Source: UBA2279 sp034399355
Lineage (GTDB): Bacteria; Actinomycetota; Coriobacteriia; Anaerosomatales; Anaerosomataceae
Assembly: GCA_034399355.1 (NCBI GenBank)
Contig: JAXMMT010000010.1
Coordinates: 1-64,000 of the forward strand
Length of the DNA stretch: 64,000 nucleotides
Direction: 5' to 3'
Below the pieces are notes generated by a model. That model ran no database searches and was not told where the DNA came from. It was given only the letters and a program-made list of their open reading frames with translations. Shown here in pieces: positions 17,278-26,740 of this stretch (its first letter is position 1; every line of letters starts with the position of its first letter). The position numbers and the translations under genes are program-made.

Positions 17278-18504
17278 GTGATACGCAGACGCGCTCTGAT
17301 AGTCACCATCTCGATGGCCCTCATAGCCTCCCTCGCCGTAGCACCGCTCGCCTTCGCGGCGACCGAGGCCGAGCTGCGCGAGCACGAGCAGGCGGCAGAA
17401 GACGCACGCAAGGCCGCCGAGGCCGAGGATGCGAAGGCCAATCAACTCGCTGGCGAGATTCGCGACCTCGACAGTCGCATCGACGCAATCGAGACAGACA
17501 TCACGGCGCTCGCCGACGACATCGAGGCCGCCACAACCCGCACCACTCGGCTCGAAGCTGAGGTCAACCAGCTTCGCGGCGAGATCTCGGCCAAGGAGGC
17601 TGAAATCGCCGAGACGCAAGCTGAGTACACTCGCCAACAGGCCCTACTCGCGGGTCGCATGCAGGAAAGCTACAAGCAGGGCGACCTCTTCTATCTGGAG
17701 ATGCTCTTCAGCGCCAAAAACATCGAGGACCTCATCGCCCGCACCACGCTCGTGCAGCGTGTGATTCGCCAGAACGAGGAGATTGCCGCCGACCTCAAGT
17801 CAACGCAGCTATCCCTTGAGAAGGCCAAGGCCGAACTCGATCGCATTCTCGAGGCCGTCAACACCAAACGGCAGGAGGCCGCTGCCGAGGAGGACCGCCT
17901 CAAGACACTACGCTCACAGCACGCGAGTAAGCTGGCGGAGCAGAAGGGCGCGCAAGACAGCAAGTCCGCGCTCATGGTCGAAAGCAAGGAGAACGCGGCA
18001 CGCCTGCGCGAACTTGCGGAGATCGAAGAGGCCGAATCCGCGAAGATCGCGCGCGAACTCTACGGCACCGGTTCCGGTTACTACGCGGGCATCATGGCAT
18101 GGCCGGTCCCCGGGTTCTACCGTATATCCTCACCGTTCGGCTACCGGATGCACCCCATTCTCGGCACATGGAAACTCCACACAGGCATCGATGTCGGCCG
18201 CAATCTCGATCCCCCAAAGTCGATCGACGGCGCAGCGATCGTCGCCACCGAGGCGGGCAAGGTCATATACGCTGCCTACAGCAGCGGCTACGGCAACACG
18301 GTCATGATCGACCATGGCAACGGCATCGTCACACTCTACGCACACCAGCAGAGCGGCGGGATCAAGGTCGGCGTCGGACAGAGTGTGACCAAGGGACAGC
18401 GGATCGGCACCGTGGGTTCTACGGGACTCTCGACCGGTCCACACCTGCACTTCGAGGTGCGCATCAACGGCACCTGCGTCGATCCGATGAAGTACCTCGA
18501 CTAG
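17278..18504 (+). CDS. Secreted M23 murein hydrolase with coiled coil
   Basis: The 408-residue protein has a signal peptide (residues 1-27, cut after LAFA), a long coiled coil (about 28-265) and an intact LytM/M23 domain. Zinc motifs are HTGIDVG and PHLHFEVR, with HGNGIVTLYAH between. The architecture matches EnvC/NlpD-type or FtsEX-dependent peptidoglycan hydrolases. The GTG start has GGAGGAGA upstream. Unlike the M23-like protein at 9.5 kb, all catalytic residues are present. Confidence 0.93.
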   Translation: MIRRRALIVTISMALIASLAVAPLAFAATEAELREHEQAAEDARKAAEAEDAKANQLAGEIRDLDSRIDAIETDITALADDIEAATTRTTRLEAEVNQLRGEISAKEAEIAETQAEYTRQQALLAGRMQESYKQGDLFYLEMLFSAKNIEDLIARTTLVQRVIRQNEEIAADLKSTQLSLEKAKAELDRILEAVNTKRQEAAAEEDRLKTLRSQHASKLAEQKGAQDSKSALMVESKENAARLRELAEIEEAESAKIARELYGTGSGYYAGIMAWPVPGFYRISSPFGYRMHPILGTWKLHTGIDVGRNLDPPKSIDGAAIVATEAGKVIYAAYSSGYGNTVMIDHGNGIVTLYAHQQSGGIKVGVGQSVTKGQRIGTVGSTGLSTGPHLHFEVRINGTCVDPMKYLD

Positions 18505-18507
18505 CTG

Positions 18508-19071
18508 TTAGTCGCCGTTGTACTCCTGCATAGCCCTATCGACGCCATACTCCAGAACGTGCAGGACTGCCTGTGCCCCCGTCGGAACCACCGCTTCAAG
18601 TCTCTCGGCGGCGGCCTTCCGCATCGGCTCCAGCACGTAGTCGGCGGGATCTTGACGACCGGGCGGACGTCCGATCCCCAGGCGCACGCGGATGTAGTCC
18701 GGCCCCAGCTGCTCGTTGATCGACCGCAGCCCATTGTGTCCACCATGTCCGCCACCACGCTTGATGCGAACGGTCTCTTCGGGCAGGTCGAGATCATCGT
18801 GTACCACGATAATCTCGGGAAACGGTACGCCATATGCGTCCGCAAGCTTACGAATCGCCTTGCCCGAGAGGTTCATGAACGTTTGTGGCTTCGCGAGGAC
18901 GAGGTCGTCATCGCCGAGGCGGACGAGACCGACTTTGACGCCGGCTTCGTCCCTCCAGTAGCTGACGCGCAGGTTCTCGGCGAGCAGATCCACCACCATG
19001 AACCCCGCGTTGTGTCTTGTCTCGGCGTACTCGGGCCCGGGATTGCCGAGCCCCACCACCAATCGCGCCAT
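18508..19071 (-). CDS. pth: Peptidyl-tRNA hydrolase
   Basis: The 187-residue enzyme frees tRNA from peptidyl-tRNA released by stalled ribosomes. Motifs are VVGLGNPGPEYAETRHNAGF with the catalytic His, HDDLDLP and RGGGHGGHNGLRSI. It lies downstream of ctc, prs and glmU on the same strand, a common monoderm order. Confidence 0.97.
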   Translation of the reverse strand: MARLVVGLGNPGPEYAETRHNAGFMVVDLLAENLRVSYWRDEAGVKVGLVRLGDDDLVLAKPQTFMNLSGKAIRKLADAYGVPFPEIIVVHDDLDLPEETVRIKRGGGHGGHNGLRSINEQLGPDYIRVRLGIGRPPGRQDPADYVLEPMRKAAAERLEAVVPTGAQAVLHVLEYGVDRAMQEYNGD

Positions 19072-19080
19072 GTCGCTCTT

Positions 19081-19740
19081 CTACGCCTCTTCGCCGGAAT
19101 CGGCCTCGCCGACCTCGGGCACCTCGACACCCTCGACACCCTCGACACCCTCGGCGCCCTCTTCTTCTTCCTCGACCTCAATGGTCGGCGCAGTAACTGC
19201 GCACACGATGTCATCCGGATCACTGAGAATGGTCACGCCTGCGGGCGGCATGATGTCACGCACGTGAATCGAATCGCCGATTTCGAGCGGGGTCACGTCA
19301 ACCTCAACGTGCTCGGGCAGGTCCGTGGGCAGCGCTTCGATGTGAAGTTCTCGCAGCTCATGTAGCAGAACACCGCCAGCCCGCTCACCCTCAGAGGAGC
19401 CCGTGAATGTAACCGCCACAACAGTACTGATCGGCCTGCCCATGTGAACGGCCCAGAAGTCGACGTGCCTTCTAACACCCTTGATCGGGTCGGACTGAAT
19501 CTCCTTGATGATGACGTTGAGAGGCTTTCCACCGTCAACGACCAGCTTGATCAGGGTTGAGCCGACGGCCGCGTGAGTCATCAGACGCTCGAACTCATGG
19601 CAATCGACCTCGATCGGCATCGCGTCGATCTCGGCGCCGTAGACGACGGCAGGAAGTATGCCTTGACCTGCAAGCGTGCGGCTCGCCTTGCCGATAACCC
19701 CGCGGGGTCTTGCGCTCAACTTGATCGTTGCAGTGCTCAT
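19081..19740 (-). CDS. rplY: 50S ribosomal protein L25 (Ctc type)
   Basis: The 219-residue protein is the long TL5/Ctc form of L25: an N-terminal 5S rRNA-binding domain, a C-terminal beta domain and a very acidic tail from about residue 185. The tail holds tandem GVE units (GAEGVEGVEGVEVPEV) encoded by an imperfect 9-base repeat. The ATG at 19738-19740 has AGGAGGG upstream and the following residues (STATIKLSARPRGV) match the family. It lies between prs and pth. Confidence 0.95.
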   Translation of the reverse strand: MSTATIKLSARPRGVIGKASRTLAGQGILPAVVYGAEIDAMPIEVDCHEFERLMTHAAVGSTLIKLVVDGGKPLNVIIKEIQSDPIKGVRRHVDFWAVHMGRPISTVVAVTFTGSSEGERAGGVLLHELRELHIEALPTDLPEHVEVDVTPLEIGDSIHVRDIMPPAGVTILSDPDDIVCAVTAPTIEVEEEEEGAEGVEGVEGVEVPEVGEADSGEEA

Positions 19741-19824
19741 GTCGTAGTTCCCTCCTGGATTGGCGTCAACCTGCGTCACGCGCGGGCTACAAGCCTGCGT
19801 GCAGTCGGTATCAGACCAGACTCC

Positions 19825-20793
19825 CTAGAGCTGGAAGTCCGGGTCGAACAGCTCCGAGACAGACTCATCGTTGTACACGTTCTGAATCGCATGCGCAAAC
19901 AACGGAGCGACGCTCAGCACGTGGATCTTGCCCGTGAGGTGCTCAGCGGGCACGGGAAGCGTATTCGTGACGATCACTTTGACGATGGGTGCGGCATCGA
20001 TCCTCTCGTAGGCGGAACCCGAGAAGATACCGTGCGTCGCGGCAACGTAGACCTTCTTCGCCCCGGCGTTCATGAGCGCCGTGGCGCCTTCGGCAACCGA
20101 ACCTGCAGTATCGATCATGTCGTCCGCCACGATACACGTCCGCCCCGCGACCTCACCGACGACGTGTGTGATCTCGGCAATGTTGTGATCCGGTCGGCCC
20201 TTGTGCATGATCGCGAGTGTCGCACCTAACATGTCCGCCAGCTTCTTGGCTGCCTTCACGCGACCGACATCGGGCGATACGACCGTGAGGTCCTCTATCT
20301 TCAGGCTCTCGAAGTAGTCCGCGAGAATAGGAAGCGCCGTCAGATGGTTCACGGGTTGGTTGAAAAAGCCCTGAATCTGACCCTGGTGGAGGTCCATCGC
20401 GATAACACGGTCCACACCGGCAACCGTGAGTAAGTCTGCGACAAGCTTGGCCGTGATGGGCTCGCGAGCCGCCGACTTCTTGTCCTGTCGTGCATAGCAG
20501 TAGTGCGAGATGACGGCAGTGATCGTGCGAGCACTTGCCCGTTTGGCAGCATCGATCATGATGAGGAGCTCCATGATCGATGCATTGACCGGCTCGCACA
20601 TTGACTGCACGAGAAAAACGTCCGCACCGCGAACACTCTCGAGGTACCGTACGTAGATCTCGCCGTTGGCGAACGTGCTGATCTTGATGTTGCCGAGTTC
20701 GATGCCAAGGTGGCTGGCAATCCCCTCGGAGAGTTCATGATTATAAGAACCCGCGAACACCATCATGCGCTTGCCGCCCACCATACTCGTCAT
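19825..20793 (-). CDS. prs: Ribose-phosphate pyrophosphokinase
   Basis: The 322-residue enzyme makes PRPP from ribose 5-phosphate and ATP for nucleotide, His and Trp synthesis. Class I motifs are present: SHYCYARQDKKSAAREPITA, VVSPDVGRVKAAKKLAD and the PRPP loop VADDMIDTAGSVAEGA. The start overlaps the glmU stop by 4 bases (ATGA), so the two are probably translationally coupled. Confidence 0.98.
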   Translation of the reverse strand: MTSMVGGKRMMVFAGSYNHELSEGIASHLGIELGNIKISTFANGEIYVRYLESVRGADVFLVQSMCEPVNASIMELLIMIDAAKRASARTITAVISHYCYARQDKKSAAREPITAKLVADLLTVAGVDRVIAMDLHQGQIQGFFNQPVNHLTALPILADYFESLKIEDLTVVSPDVGRVKAAKKLADMLGATLAIMHKGRPDHNIAEITHVVGEVAGRTCIVADDMIDTAGSVAEGATALMNAGAKKVYVAATHGIFSGSAYERIDAAPIVKVIVTNTLPVPAEHLTGKIHVLSVAPLFAHAIQNVYNDESVSELFDPDFQL

Positions 20794-22184
20794 CGCTCCT
20801 TCAAGTCGTCGTTCCGCTCACGCCCGGCCCGCTGCTTGCGGGCCCAACCTTTGACTGTGCACTGTTCGCAACGCTCGATCCCAAGAGCGTCCGCAGGTAC
20901 GTCACGCGTGATCGCGCTGCCGGCAGCGGTGACGGCTCCTCCGCCTACGGTGACCGGCGCGACGAGCATGGTGTCTGAGCCGATGAAGGCCCCATCTCCG
21001 ATGACCGTCGCATGCTTGCGCTCTCCGTCGTAGTTACAGGTTATCGTACCCGCGCCCACGTTGACGTCCGAACCTATGGTCGCATCGCCGATGTAGGACA
21101 AGTGTGGCACCTTCGATCCATCTCCGACGGTCGAGTTCTTGATCTCGACACTAGTCCCGGCCTTGGACTTCTTCCCGAGGACGGTTCCCGGCCTCAGGTA
21201 GGCCCGGGGCCCGACTGTCGCACCCTCCCCGACGACGGCACCCACCAGGATGGAGGAGTCCACAATCGCACCGTTCTCCACGCGCGAGTCGGTCAGGCGA
21301 GAGTCCGGACCGATCACGCACTCCTCGGCAACGCGAGTGTCCCCAGAAAGGTACGTCATCGGCTCGAGAACCGTATCTCTGCCTATGGTCACGCCAGGAC
21401 CGATCCACACGAGATCCGGATCGGTCATCGTGACACCGGCGAGCATGTGCGCGTGGTTGATTCGTTTCTGCAGGATCTTGGTCGCCTCAGCCAACTGAAC
21501 CCGACTGTTCACGCCGAGCGTCTCCTCGGGTTCGTCTGTCGTGACGTCTACCACATCGAGACCTTCCAAGCGGAGAATCTCCACTATGTCGGTGAGGTAG
21601 TACTCGCCTTGCGCGTTCTCATTGCCGAGACGCCCAAGGTGATTGAAGAGCAGCTGCGCATCGAAGCAGTACGTGCCCGTGTTGACCTCTTTGATGGAGC
21701 GCTGGTCGGGCGCGAGGTCTTTGTCCTCGACGATTGCGACGAGCGCGCCATGCTCATCCCGCACGATCCGTCCGTAGCCGGCGGAGTCTGACAGGGTCGT
21801 CGTGAGGACCGCGACAGCGGCAGCGACACGTTCGCGAGCCTCGATGAGGCGCCGGATCGTCTCGACGCGCAAAAGGGGAGAGTCGCCCGAGAGTACGACG
21901 AGCGAACCATCGACGCCTGCAAGCACGTCTTCCGCACACATGACCGCGTGTCCGGTACCGAGCTGCTCGGTCTGGTGGACGCACGTCACGTTGCCGAGCA
22001 GACTGTCGACCGCATTCGCGCCGTGACCGGTTACGACGACGATGTTGTCGCACCCGGCCTCACGAGCAGCATCCACCACATAGGACACCATCGGCACGCC
22101 CAGGATACGGTGCGCGACTTTGGGAAGCCTGGAATTCATCCGGGTTCCCTCGCCTGCCGCGAGGATCAAAGCTGCCGCGCCCAT
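20790..22184 (-). CDS. glmU: Bifunctional UDP-N-acetylglucosamine pyrophosphorylase/GlcN-1-P acetyltransferase
   Basis: The product is about 464 residues. The N-terminal uridyltransferase domain has LILAAGEGTRMNSRLPKV. The C-terminal left-handed beta helix of hexapeptide repeats ends in the acetyltransferase region (VGAGTITCNYDGERKHATVI). It makes UDP-GlcNAc for peptidoglycan. The start is chosen at 22184 because GGAAAGGG lies just upstream; an ATG at 22202 is also possible. The open frame further left reads through tRNA-Gln and is not coding. Confidence 0.96.
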   Translation of the reverse strand: MGAAALILAAGEGTRMNSRLPKVAHRILGVPMVSYVVDAAREAGCDNIVVVTGHGANAVDSLLGNVTCVHQTEQLGTGHAVMCAEDVLAGVDGSLVVLSGDSPLLRVETIRRLIEARERVAAAVAVLTTTLSDSAGYGRIVRDEHGALVAIVEDKDLAPDQRSIKEVNTGTYCFDAQLLFNHLGRLGNENAQGEYYLTDIVEILRLEGLDVVDVTTDEPEETLGVNSRVQLAEATKILQKRINHAHMLAGVTMTDPDLVWIGPGVTIGRDTVLEPMTYLSGDTRVAEECVIGPDSRLTDSRVENGAIVDSSILVGAVVGEGATVGPRAYLRPGTVLGKKSKAGTSVEIKNSTVGDGSKVPHLSYIGDATIGSDVNVGAGTITCNYDGERKHATVIGDGAFIGSDTMLVAPVTVGGGAVTAAGSAITRDVPADALGIERCEQCTVKGWARKQRAGRERNDDLKER

Positions 22185-22231
22185 CGGTCCCTTTCCGTTC
22201 ATGACGAGACCCTGAGGTCCCGGTCGAATCA

Positions 22232-22306
22232 TGGCTGGGGCGGTAGGATTCGAACCTACGAATCGAGGAGCCAAAGTCCCCTGCCTTGCCACTTGGCTAC
22301 GCCCCA
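22232..22306 (-). tRNA. tRNA-Gln (UUG)
   Basis: A full cloverleaf of 75 bases including encoded CCA. The acceptor TGGGGCG pairs with CGCCCCA, the anticodon loop CTTTGGC gives anticodon TTG, and the T arm holds GGTTCGAATCC. It lies between spoVG and glmU on the same strand, a common arrangement in monoderms. Confidence 0.97.
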
Positions 22307-22425
22307 GTGCCCGCATTTGAGGCACGCCGAAAACGCCCACACATCACTGGCGAGCGGGCGAATTGTACCATAGACAGAACGACGACACGCGTGCTGCGTA
22401 AACGACAGAGCTTGTGCGCAGGCGG

Positions 22426-22716
22426 TCAGACCTCCAGCTCAGCAGCCTCGGCAAACGCATCGAGGCCGCCCCCGGCCTCGAACGCGGCAAGAACGGCCCC
22501 CTGGATCATGTTACGCGCATCGGTGTTGATCGGATGGCAGATATCGCGAAACTCCCCATTGGGAAGCTTGCGCGAGGGCATTGCCACAAACAGACCTTTG
22601 TCGCCGTTCACGACGCGCAGGTCATGTACGACGAAGACGTCATCGATCACGATGCTCGCAATCGCACATACCTTGTTCATCGCCACGGGGCGTAGTGTGA
22701 CTTTCGTGATATCCAT
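22426..22716 (-). CDS. spoVG: SpoVG family RNA/DNA-binding regulator
   Basis: The 96-residue product starts MDITKVTLRPV and contains DDVFVVHDLRVVNGDKGLFVAMPSR (given in two overlapping parts of the family core: DDVFVVHDLRV and KGLFVAMPSR), then FRDICHPIN. SpoVG proteins are small nucleic-acid-binding regulators of division, envelope and stress genes. GGGGGGA precedes the ATG at 22714-22716. It sits upstream of tRNA-Gln and glmU as in Bacillus. Confidence 0.95.
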   Translation of the reverse strand: MDITKVTLRPVAMNKVCAIASIVIDDVFVVHDLRVVNGDKGLFVAMPSRKLPNGEFRDICHPINTDARNMIQGAVLAAFEAGGGLDAFAEAAELEV

Positions 22717-22792
22717 CGTTCCCCCCACGGGTCTCATCGTCAGGTGTTCACTTCGACGGAGGGTCGGGATTCCCTGCTGCCAATGCCTGAAC

Positions 22793-23692
22793 TCAGCCGA
22801 GCCGCGTGTCTCCCACGACCGCTGGGACGATCCGCGCGCCGAGAGGGCTCGTTCGGGTCGCCAGCGACCACCAGCCGTAGCCACGCGCCTTCTCGGCGAT
22901 GGAGTCCGCAACTCCCGCACTCGAACAGAGTGCGAAGACAGTCGAACCACTGCCGGCCATTTCAGCTCCCAGCATGCCGGACTCAGCCCGGAGGAACGCG
23001 AGCGCGTCGCCTACCGCAGGCACAAGCCCGGTCGATGCCTCGGTGAGACTATCGAAGAGCAAACCGCCTACGCCCTGCCCCCCGGACGCGAGCGCCTCAA
23101 GCAACGGCTCGATCGACGGGGTGGGCGCGGGAAGAAGGCGATCGAACGCGGCATATGCTGCCGCCGTGGGCACGGGTTCACCAGGATTCACCACGACCAC
23201 GTCGAGGCCGGGATCCGGCAGCCAACGGGCAAGCACGTCGCCTCTGCCGACGTAAAGCGCAGTGCCGCCCTGAAGAAAGAATGCGACATCCGCACCGACC
23301 GCGCGGGCCACATTCACGACCTCCGCGCTCTCCGTTGACGCCCCCCAGGCTGCACAGAGCGCGACAATCGCCGCAGCGGCATCGGAGCTGCCACCGCCAA
23401 GTCCCCCTGCAGCCGGGATGCGCTTGTATACCGTGAACGCCCCGCGCAACTCCCTGCCGAGCCGCTCGGCCAATGCTGCCGAGACGATCGATACGAGATC
23501 CTCGCCGTGCGCTATGCCAAGATCAGGCTCGTAGGTGACGGAGAACGGTGCGTCGGGAACGAACGTGACCACGTCCGCCAGGTCGAGGGCCTGGAACACA
23601 GTCGCGAGGTCATGGTAGCCGTCCGGCCGTCTGGGACCAACTGCCAGATACAGGTTCACCTTCGCCGGAGCAAGAAGCGTGAGAGCTTCCAT
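22793..23692 (-). CDS. ispE: 4-diphosphocytidyl-2-C-methyl-D-erythritol kinase
   Basis: The 299-residue GHMP kinase phosphorylates CDP-ME in the MEP isoprenoid pathway. The N terminus has LLAPAKVNLYLAVGPRRPDG and the ATP loop is PAAGGLGGGSSDAAAAIVAL. The C-terminal motif EMAGSGSTVFALCSS is typical. It lies between veg and spoVG. The pathway also supplies precursors for any carotenoid or retinal, which is relevant to the heliorhodopsin at 43.6 kb. Confidence 0.97.
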   Translation of the reverse strand: MEALTLLAPAKVNLYLAVGPRRPDGYHDLATVFQALDLADVVTFVPDAPFSVTYEPDLGIAHGEDLVSIVSAALAERLGRELRGAFTVYKRIPAAGGLGGGSSDAAAAIVALCAAWGASTESAEVVNVARAVGADVAFFLQGGTALYVGRGDVLARWLPDPGLDVVVVNPGEPVPTAAAYAAFDRLLPAPTPSIEPLLEALASGGQGVGGLLFDSLTEASTGLVPAVGDALAFLRAESGMLGAEMAGSGSTVFALCSSAGVADSIAEKARGYGWWSLATRTSPLGARIVPAVVGDTRLG

Positions 23693-23763
23693 TTGTCCCC
23701 CAAAGACACGACACGCGAGGCATGTTCGCCCCGCGCGTGTCGCACTAGCAGTCGGTCAACGCT

Positions 23764-24045
23764 CTAGTTCAGCCAGGGGAAGAGACCCTCGCCCGTTTCG
23801 GGGTGCGTAAGCTCCACCGTACCGGTGAGGATGTCAACGTAGCTGTAGGAGACTCGCGCGGTACGTCCGCGCTTCTCGTCGATCTTAAGAACGAACAGAC
23901 TCGGATGAGTCTGCTCAAGAACGCCTTCGCGCTCCAGGATCTTCGAGCGGCCCATGTTCGCCTTCAGACGCATCCGGCTTCCCATGAGACTCTCAAGATC
24001 GCTGCGGATATGGCCGACCACTTCGACCTGCTTTATGATTTCCAT
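23764..24045 (-). CDS. veg: Veg family protein
   Basis: The 93-residue protein matches Veg (DUF1021): the N-terminal VEVVGHIRSDLESLMGSRMR is followed by LKANMGRSKILEREGVLEQT and a beta-rich end (VSYSYVDILTGTVEL). In Bacillus Veg affects biofilm matrix expression; its molecular action is unclear. It lies between rsmA and ispE, the usual neighbours. Presence supports a monoderm. Confidence 0.94.
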   Translation of the reverse strand: MEIIKQVEVVGHIRSDLESLMGSRMRLKANMGRSKILEREGVLEQTHPSLFVLKIDEKRGRTARVSYSYVDILTGTVELTHPETGEGLFPWLN

Positions 24046-24099
24046 GCAACTCCTCCTCGAACCTGGTGAGTATACAGCATGTAACAGAGAAACACAAGG

Positions 24100-24960
24100 T
24101 CAGAGCCGTTGTGTATGCAATTCCGCACCAAGAATCACGAAGTCCTCGACCCCCAGGGTCTCGGCCCTCAGCCCCCCGTCGATACCCGCAGATTCCAGCA
24201 TCCGATCAACATCGAAACCACTGCCGAGCGTCGCCTTAAGCGAGTTACGCAACGTCTTGCGCCGCTGCGCGAACGCGGCCTCAGCAACCCGTGCAGCAGC
24301 CTCCAGCACCTCCTGCGGTTCGGAACGGCTGACTCGCTCGAGCCTGATCACCGCCGAATCAACTCGTGGCGGGGGAAAAAAGCACGTGCGAGCGACCGCG
24401 AAGCGACCTTTGACCTCCGCCAGAAGGCCTAGTTTCACCGTGTAGGCGCCGTATGCCTTCGTCCCCGGCACCGCCGCCATCCGATCCGCCACCTCGGCCT
24501 GTACCATCACCGTCGCCGAACACAGCGACTCCATGCCCTCGAGAAAGCGGAGGACGACCGTAGCGGCCACCCCATACGGTAGGTTGGCGACCATCGCCGT
24601 GGGCAGCAAGCCCTCGTCACCTTGCAGCGTATCGAACGACACTGACACGGCGTCAGCGCGCACGATATCAAGGTTCCCGCACGCCGCAGTCATCTCGGCA
24701 AGCACGGGTAGCAGCTTGTCATCGCGCTCCACGGCCACGACACTTCCTGCCGCATCGCACAGAGCGAGGGTCAGCGTTCCAATTCCCGGCCCAATCTCAA
24801 GGACTCGTCCGGTGGGATCGATCTCGGCGAGATCGACGATGCGCTTGACCACGTTGTCGTCGACGAGGAAGTGCTGGCCCAGAGACTTTTTCGTATACAG
24901 CCCGTGACGCTGCAGAACAGCCAGCGTGGCCGAGGGGCTGGCCAGCGGCGATCCGCTCAT
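24100..24960 (-). CDS. rsmA: 16S rRNA (adenine1518-N6/adenine1519-N6)-dimethyltransferase
   Basis: The 286-residue product is KsgA/RsmA, which dimethylates two adjacent adenines at the 3' end of 16S rRNA. Motifs are KKSLGQHFLVDDNVV, the SAM loop VLEIGPGIGTLTLAL and the catalytic NLPYGV. The ATG at 24958-24960 has AAGGGG upstream; a longer open frame is antisense to the next gene. It follows the 3D/G5 protein gene by 10 bases. Confidence 0.97.
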   Translation of the reverse strand: MSGSPLASPSATLAVLQRHGLYTKKSLGQHFLVDDNVVKRIVDLAEIDPTGRVLEIGPGIGTLTLALCDAAGSVVAVERDDKLLPVLAEMTAACGNLDIVRADAVSVSFDTLQGDEGLLPTAMVANLPYGVAATVVLRFLEGMESLCSATVMVQAEVADRMAAVPGTKAYGAYTVKLGLLAEVKGRFAVARTCFFPPPRVDSAVIRLERVSRSEPQEVLEAAARVAEAAFAQRRKTLRNSLKATLGSGFDVDRMLESAGIDGGLRAETLGVEDFVILGAELHTQRL

Positions 24961-24970
24961 GAGGCCCCTT

Positions 24971-26056
24971 CTAGTGGAGGATTGTGACGCTGACGGTCCG
25001 TCGGCCCCAGTTGATGGCAGCGCTATATGCCACCGACTCGCCCCCGGCCCAGAAGCAGACATCGATCTTGTTGCCCTTGATGGCGCCACCGGTGTCGGCG
25101 GCAATCGCATAACCATATCCGGGCACGTAGACCTTGGTGCCAAGTGGGATCACGGTGGGATCCACTGCTACGATGCCCCATCCCTCGGGGATCTTGTAGC
25201 GCGAGATTCTGTTGTTGATGACCGAGATGCCGCCGCAACCTGCGTCCCAAGGCGTATAGGCGGTCGACGTCACCGTCAGCCGGTCTCCTTCCTCGGGAGC
25301 GGGCCTCGACGTCGTGGCACCACGAGAGATCGGGATGTTGCTGGCGACGCGCATCGTTCCTGCGACGATGATCTCGTCAACGGGCTCGGAGAGGACGACT
25401 TCCTCCCTAAGTCTCCGGGCGCCTTCCTCTCCCCCCATCACGACAACCTCGTAGATGCGTACCGCCCTGCCGGGCTCTCCCTCACGAATCACGCGCCGGG
25501 AGCCCAGAGCGAGCTTGGGGTCGTTCTCGACTTGCGTCTCAAAGTCAACCGCGACCTCCTCCTGCATGATACGCAGGAACACATCGGTGGCGACAATCGT
25601 CATATCGGGCGAAAGGGCGGTGTCCACGGTCGGAGATACGTGCAGACCGAGAGAGGGATCCATACCCGCGGCCACGAGAGCATCCGCGACCGTGGACCCG
25701 ATGACACGCAGTTCAATGATGTCGCCGCCGCAATCGATCTTCACGGTAATCGCATGGCGCACGATAACGGTCGCGGCGTCTTCGAGTCGCTGGCTCACAG
25801 AAGGACTCACGACGTCGCCCTTGGCAAGGTCGATATCGACCTCATCGAGAAGGGCGCCGACCGTGTCGGCCTGCGTCCTGTAGTAGGCGGTCTGGCCATC
25901 GACGATGACCGTGACGCCTTTGTGGGCCCAAACGAATCCGGAGACAACGAGCGGAACGACAAGTGCTGCAACGAGTGCTAGGACGATGTAGTGGGTCTTC
26001 AGGAGACGGGCCGGGAACGCCGGCTTGCCCATCAAGCCCCTTCGCATTGACGACAT
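24971..26056 (-). CDS. YabE-like cell-wall protein (DUF348, G5 and 3D domains)
   Basis: The 361-residue protein has an N-terminal membrane helix (about 22-43), DUF348 repeats (about 48-190), a G5 domain (about 195-240) and a C-terminal 3D domain. Key 3D residues are seen in LTVTSTAYTPWDAGCGG, VAVDPTVIPLGTKVYVPGYG and AADTGGAIKGNKIDVCF. The 3D domain resembles MltA/Rpf lytic transglycosylases, so it likely cleaves peptidoglycan during growth or resuscitation. It lies directly upstream of rsmA. Confidence 0.93.
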   Translation of the reverse strand: MSSMRRGLMGKPAFPARLLKTHYIVLALVAALVVPLVVSGFVWAHKGVTVIVDGQTAYYRTQADTVGALLDEVDIDLAKGDVVSPSVSQRLEDAATVIVRHAITVKIDCGGDIIELRVIGSTVADALVAAGMDPSLGLHVSPTVDTALSPDMTIVATDVFLRIMQEEVAVDFETQVENDPKLALGSRRVIREGEPGRAVRIYEVVVMGGEEGARRLREEVVLSEPVDEIIVAGTMRVASNIPISRGATTSRPAPEEGDRLTVTSTAYTPWDAGCGGISVINNRISRYKIPEGWGIVAVDPTVIPLGTKVYVPGYGYAIAADTGGAIKGNKIDVCFWAGGESVAYSAAINWGRRTVSVTILH

Positions 26057-26116
26057 TTCAGTGACGAGACACGAGTATACTCGACCCCGGAGGGGGACAA
26101 CAACGCCATCTGTCGC

Positions 26117-26740
26117 TCAGGATTCCTCATCCGACGGACGGTCGCAATCCGCTTGCACACGGCGCGCAGCATGCCCGGCAATCGTCTTGCCGAGTGCCCA
26201 CGCGTCTTCCAGGGCGTTCGGATGGCGGCCCACATCGCTCGGTGAATCAACGGACTCGACCTTCACTTCGCCGATGTAATCGATGCCGAGAACAGCGAAA
26301 ACGCTCTTGGTCGTGTACTGCGCGGCGACGAAGCCGTAGGGGTCGCCCCCTCCGCGTACGACGACATACCCACCCGGCCGCCTACGCGGCGGAGGAAGCT
26401 TAAGGACGTGCGTGCGTGCCCAGTAGGGCTGCATGCGGTCATAGAGGACCTTGAGCACCGAGGGCACCGTCGCGAAGAACACCGGGCTGCCGACGACTAT
26501 CGCGTCCGCCGAGTCGATGAGCGGGTAGATCTCACGCATGCCATCTCGGACGACGCACTCCCCCGTGAGCGAACACGCGTTGCAGCCACGGCACGGATGG
26601 ATATCGGCCTCCGCCACGATGAGCTTCTGCACGCGGGCTCCCACCTCGCGGGCACCCCCCAGCGCTGCATCGAGCATGCGCTCGCTGTTGCCGTTACGGC
26701 GCGGGCTGCCAGCTATGCCGAGAACCAATGGAGCGTCCAT
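26117..26740 (-). CDS. Iron-sulfur flavoprotein (NADPH-dependent FMN reductase family)
   Basis: The 207-residue protein has a flavodoxin-like fold (LGIAGSPRRNGNSERMLDAA for the FMN phosphate) and the compact Cys motif CRGCNACSLTGEC that binds a [4Fe-4S] cluster in Isf proteins. Isf-type enzymes pass electrons between ferredoxin and small oxidants in anaerobes. Its start shares one base with the tatD stop, so they are likely cotranscribed. Confidence 0.9.
   Translation of the reverse strand: MDAPLVLGIAGSPRRNGNSERMLDAALGGAREVGARVQKLIVAEADIHPCRGCNACSLTGECVVRDGMREIYPLIDSADAIVVGSPVFFATVPSVLKVLYDRMQPYWARTHVLKLPPPRRRPGGYVVVRGGGDPYGFVAAQYTTKSVFAVLGIDYIGEVKVESVDSPSDVGRHPNALEDAWALGKTIAGHAARRVQADCDRPSDEES

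Noticed and set aside
22232..22340. N-terminal extension of the glmU frame
   Set aside because: It translates tRNA-Gln, so it is not coding; the start must lie downstream.
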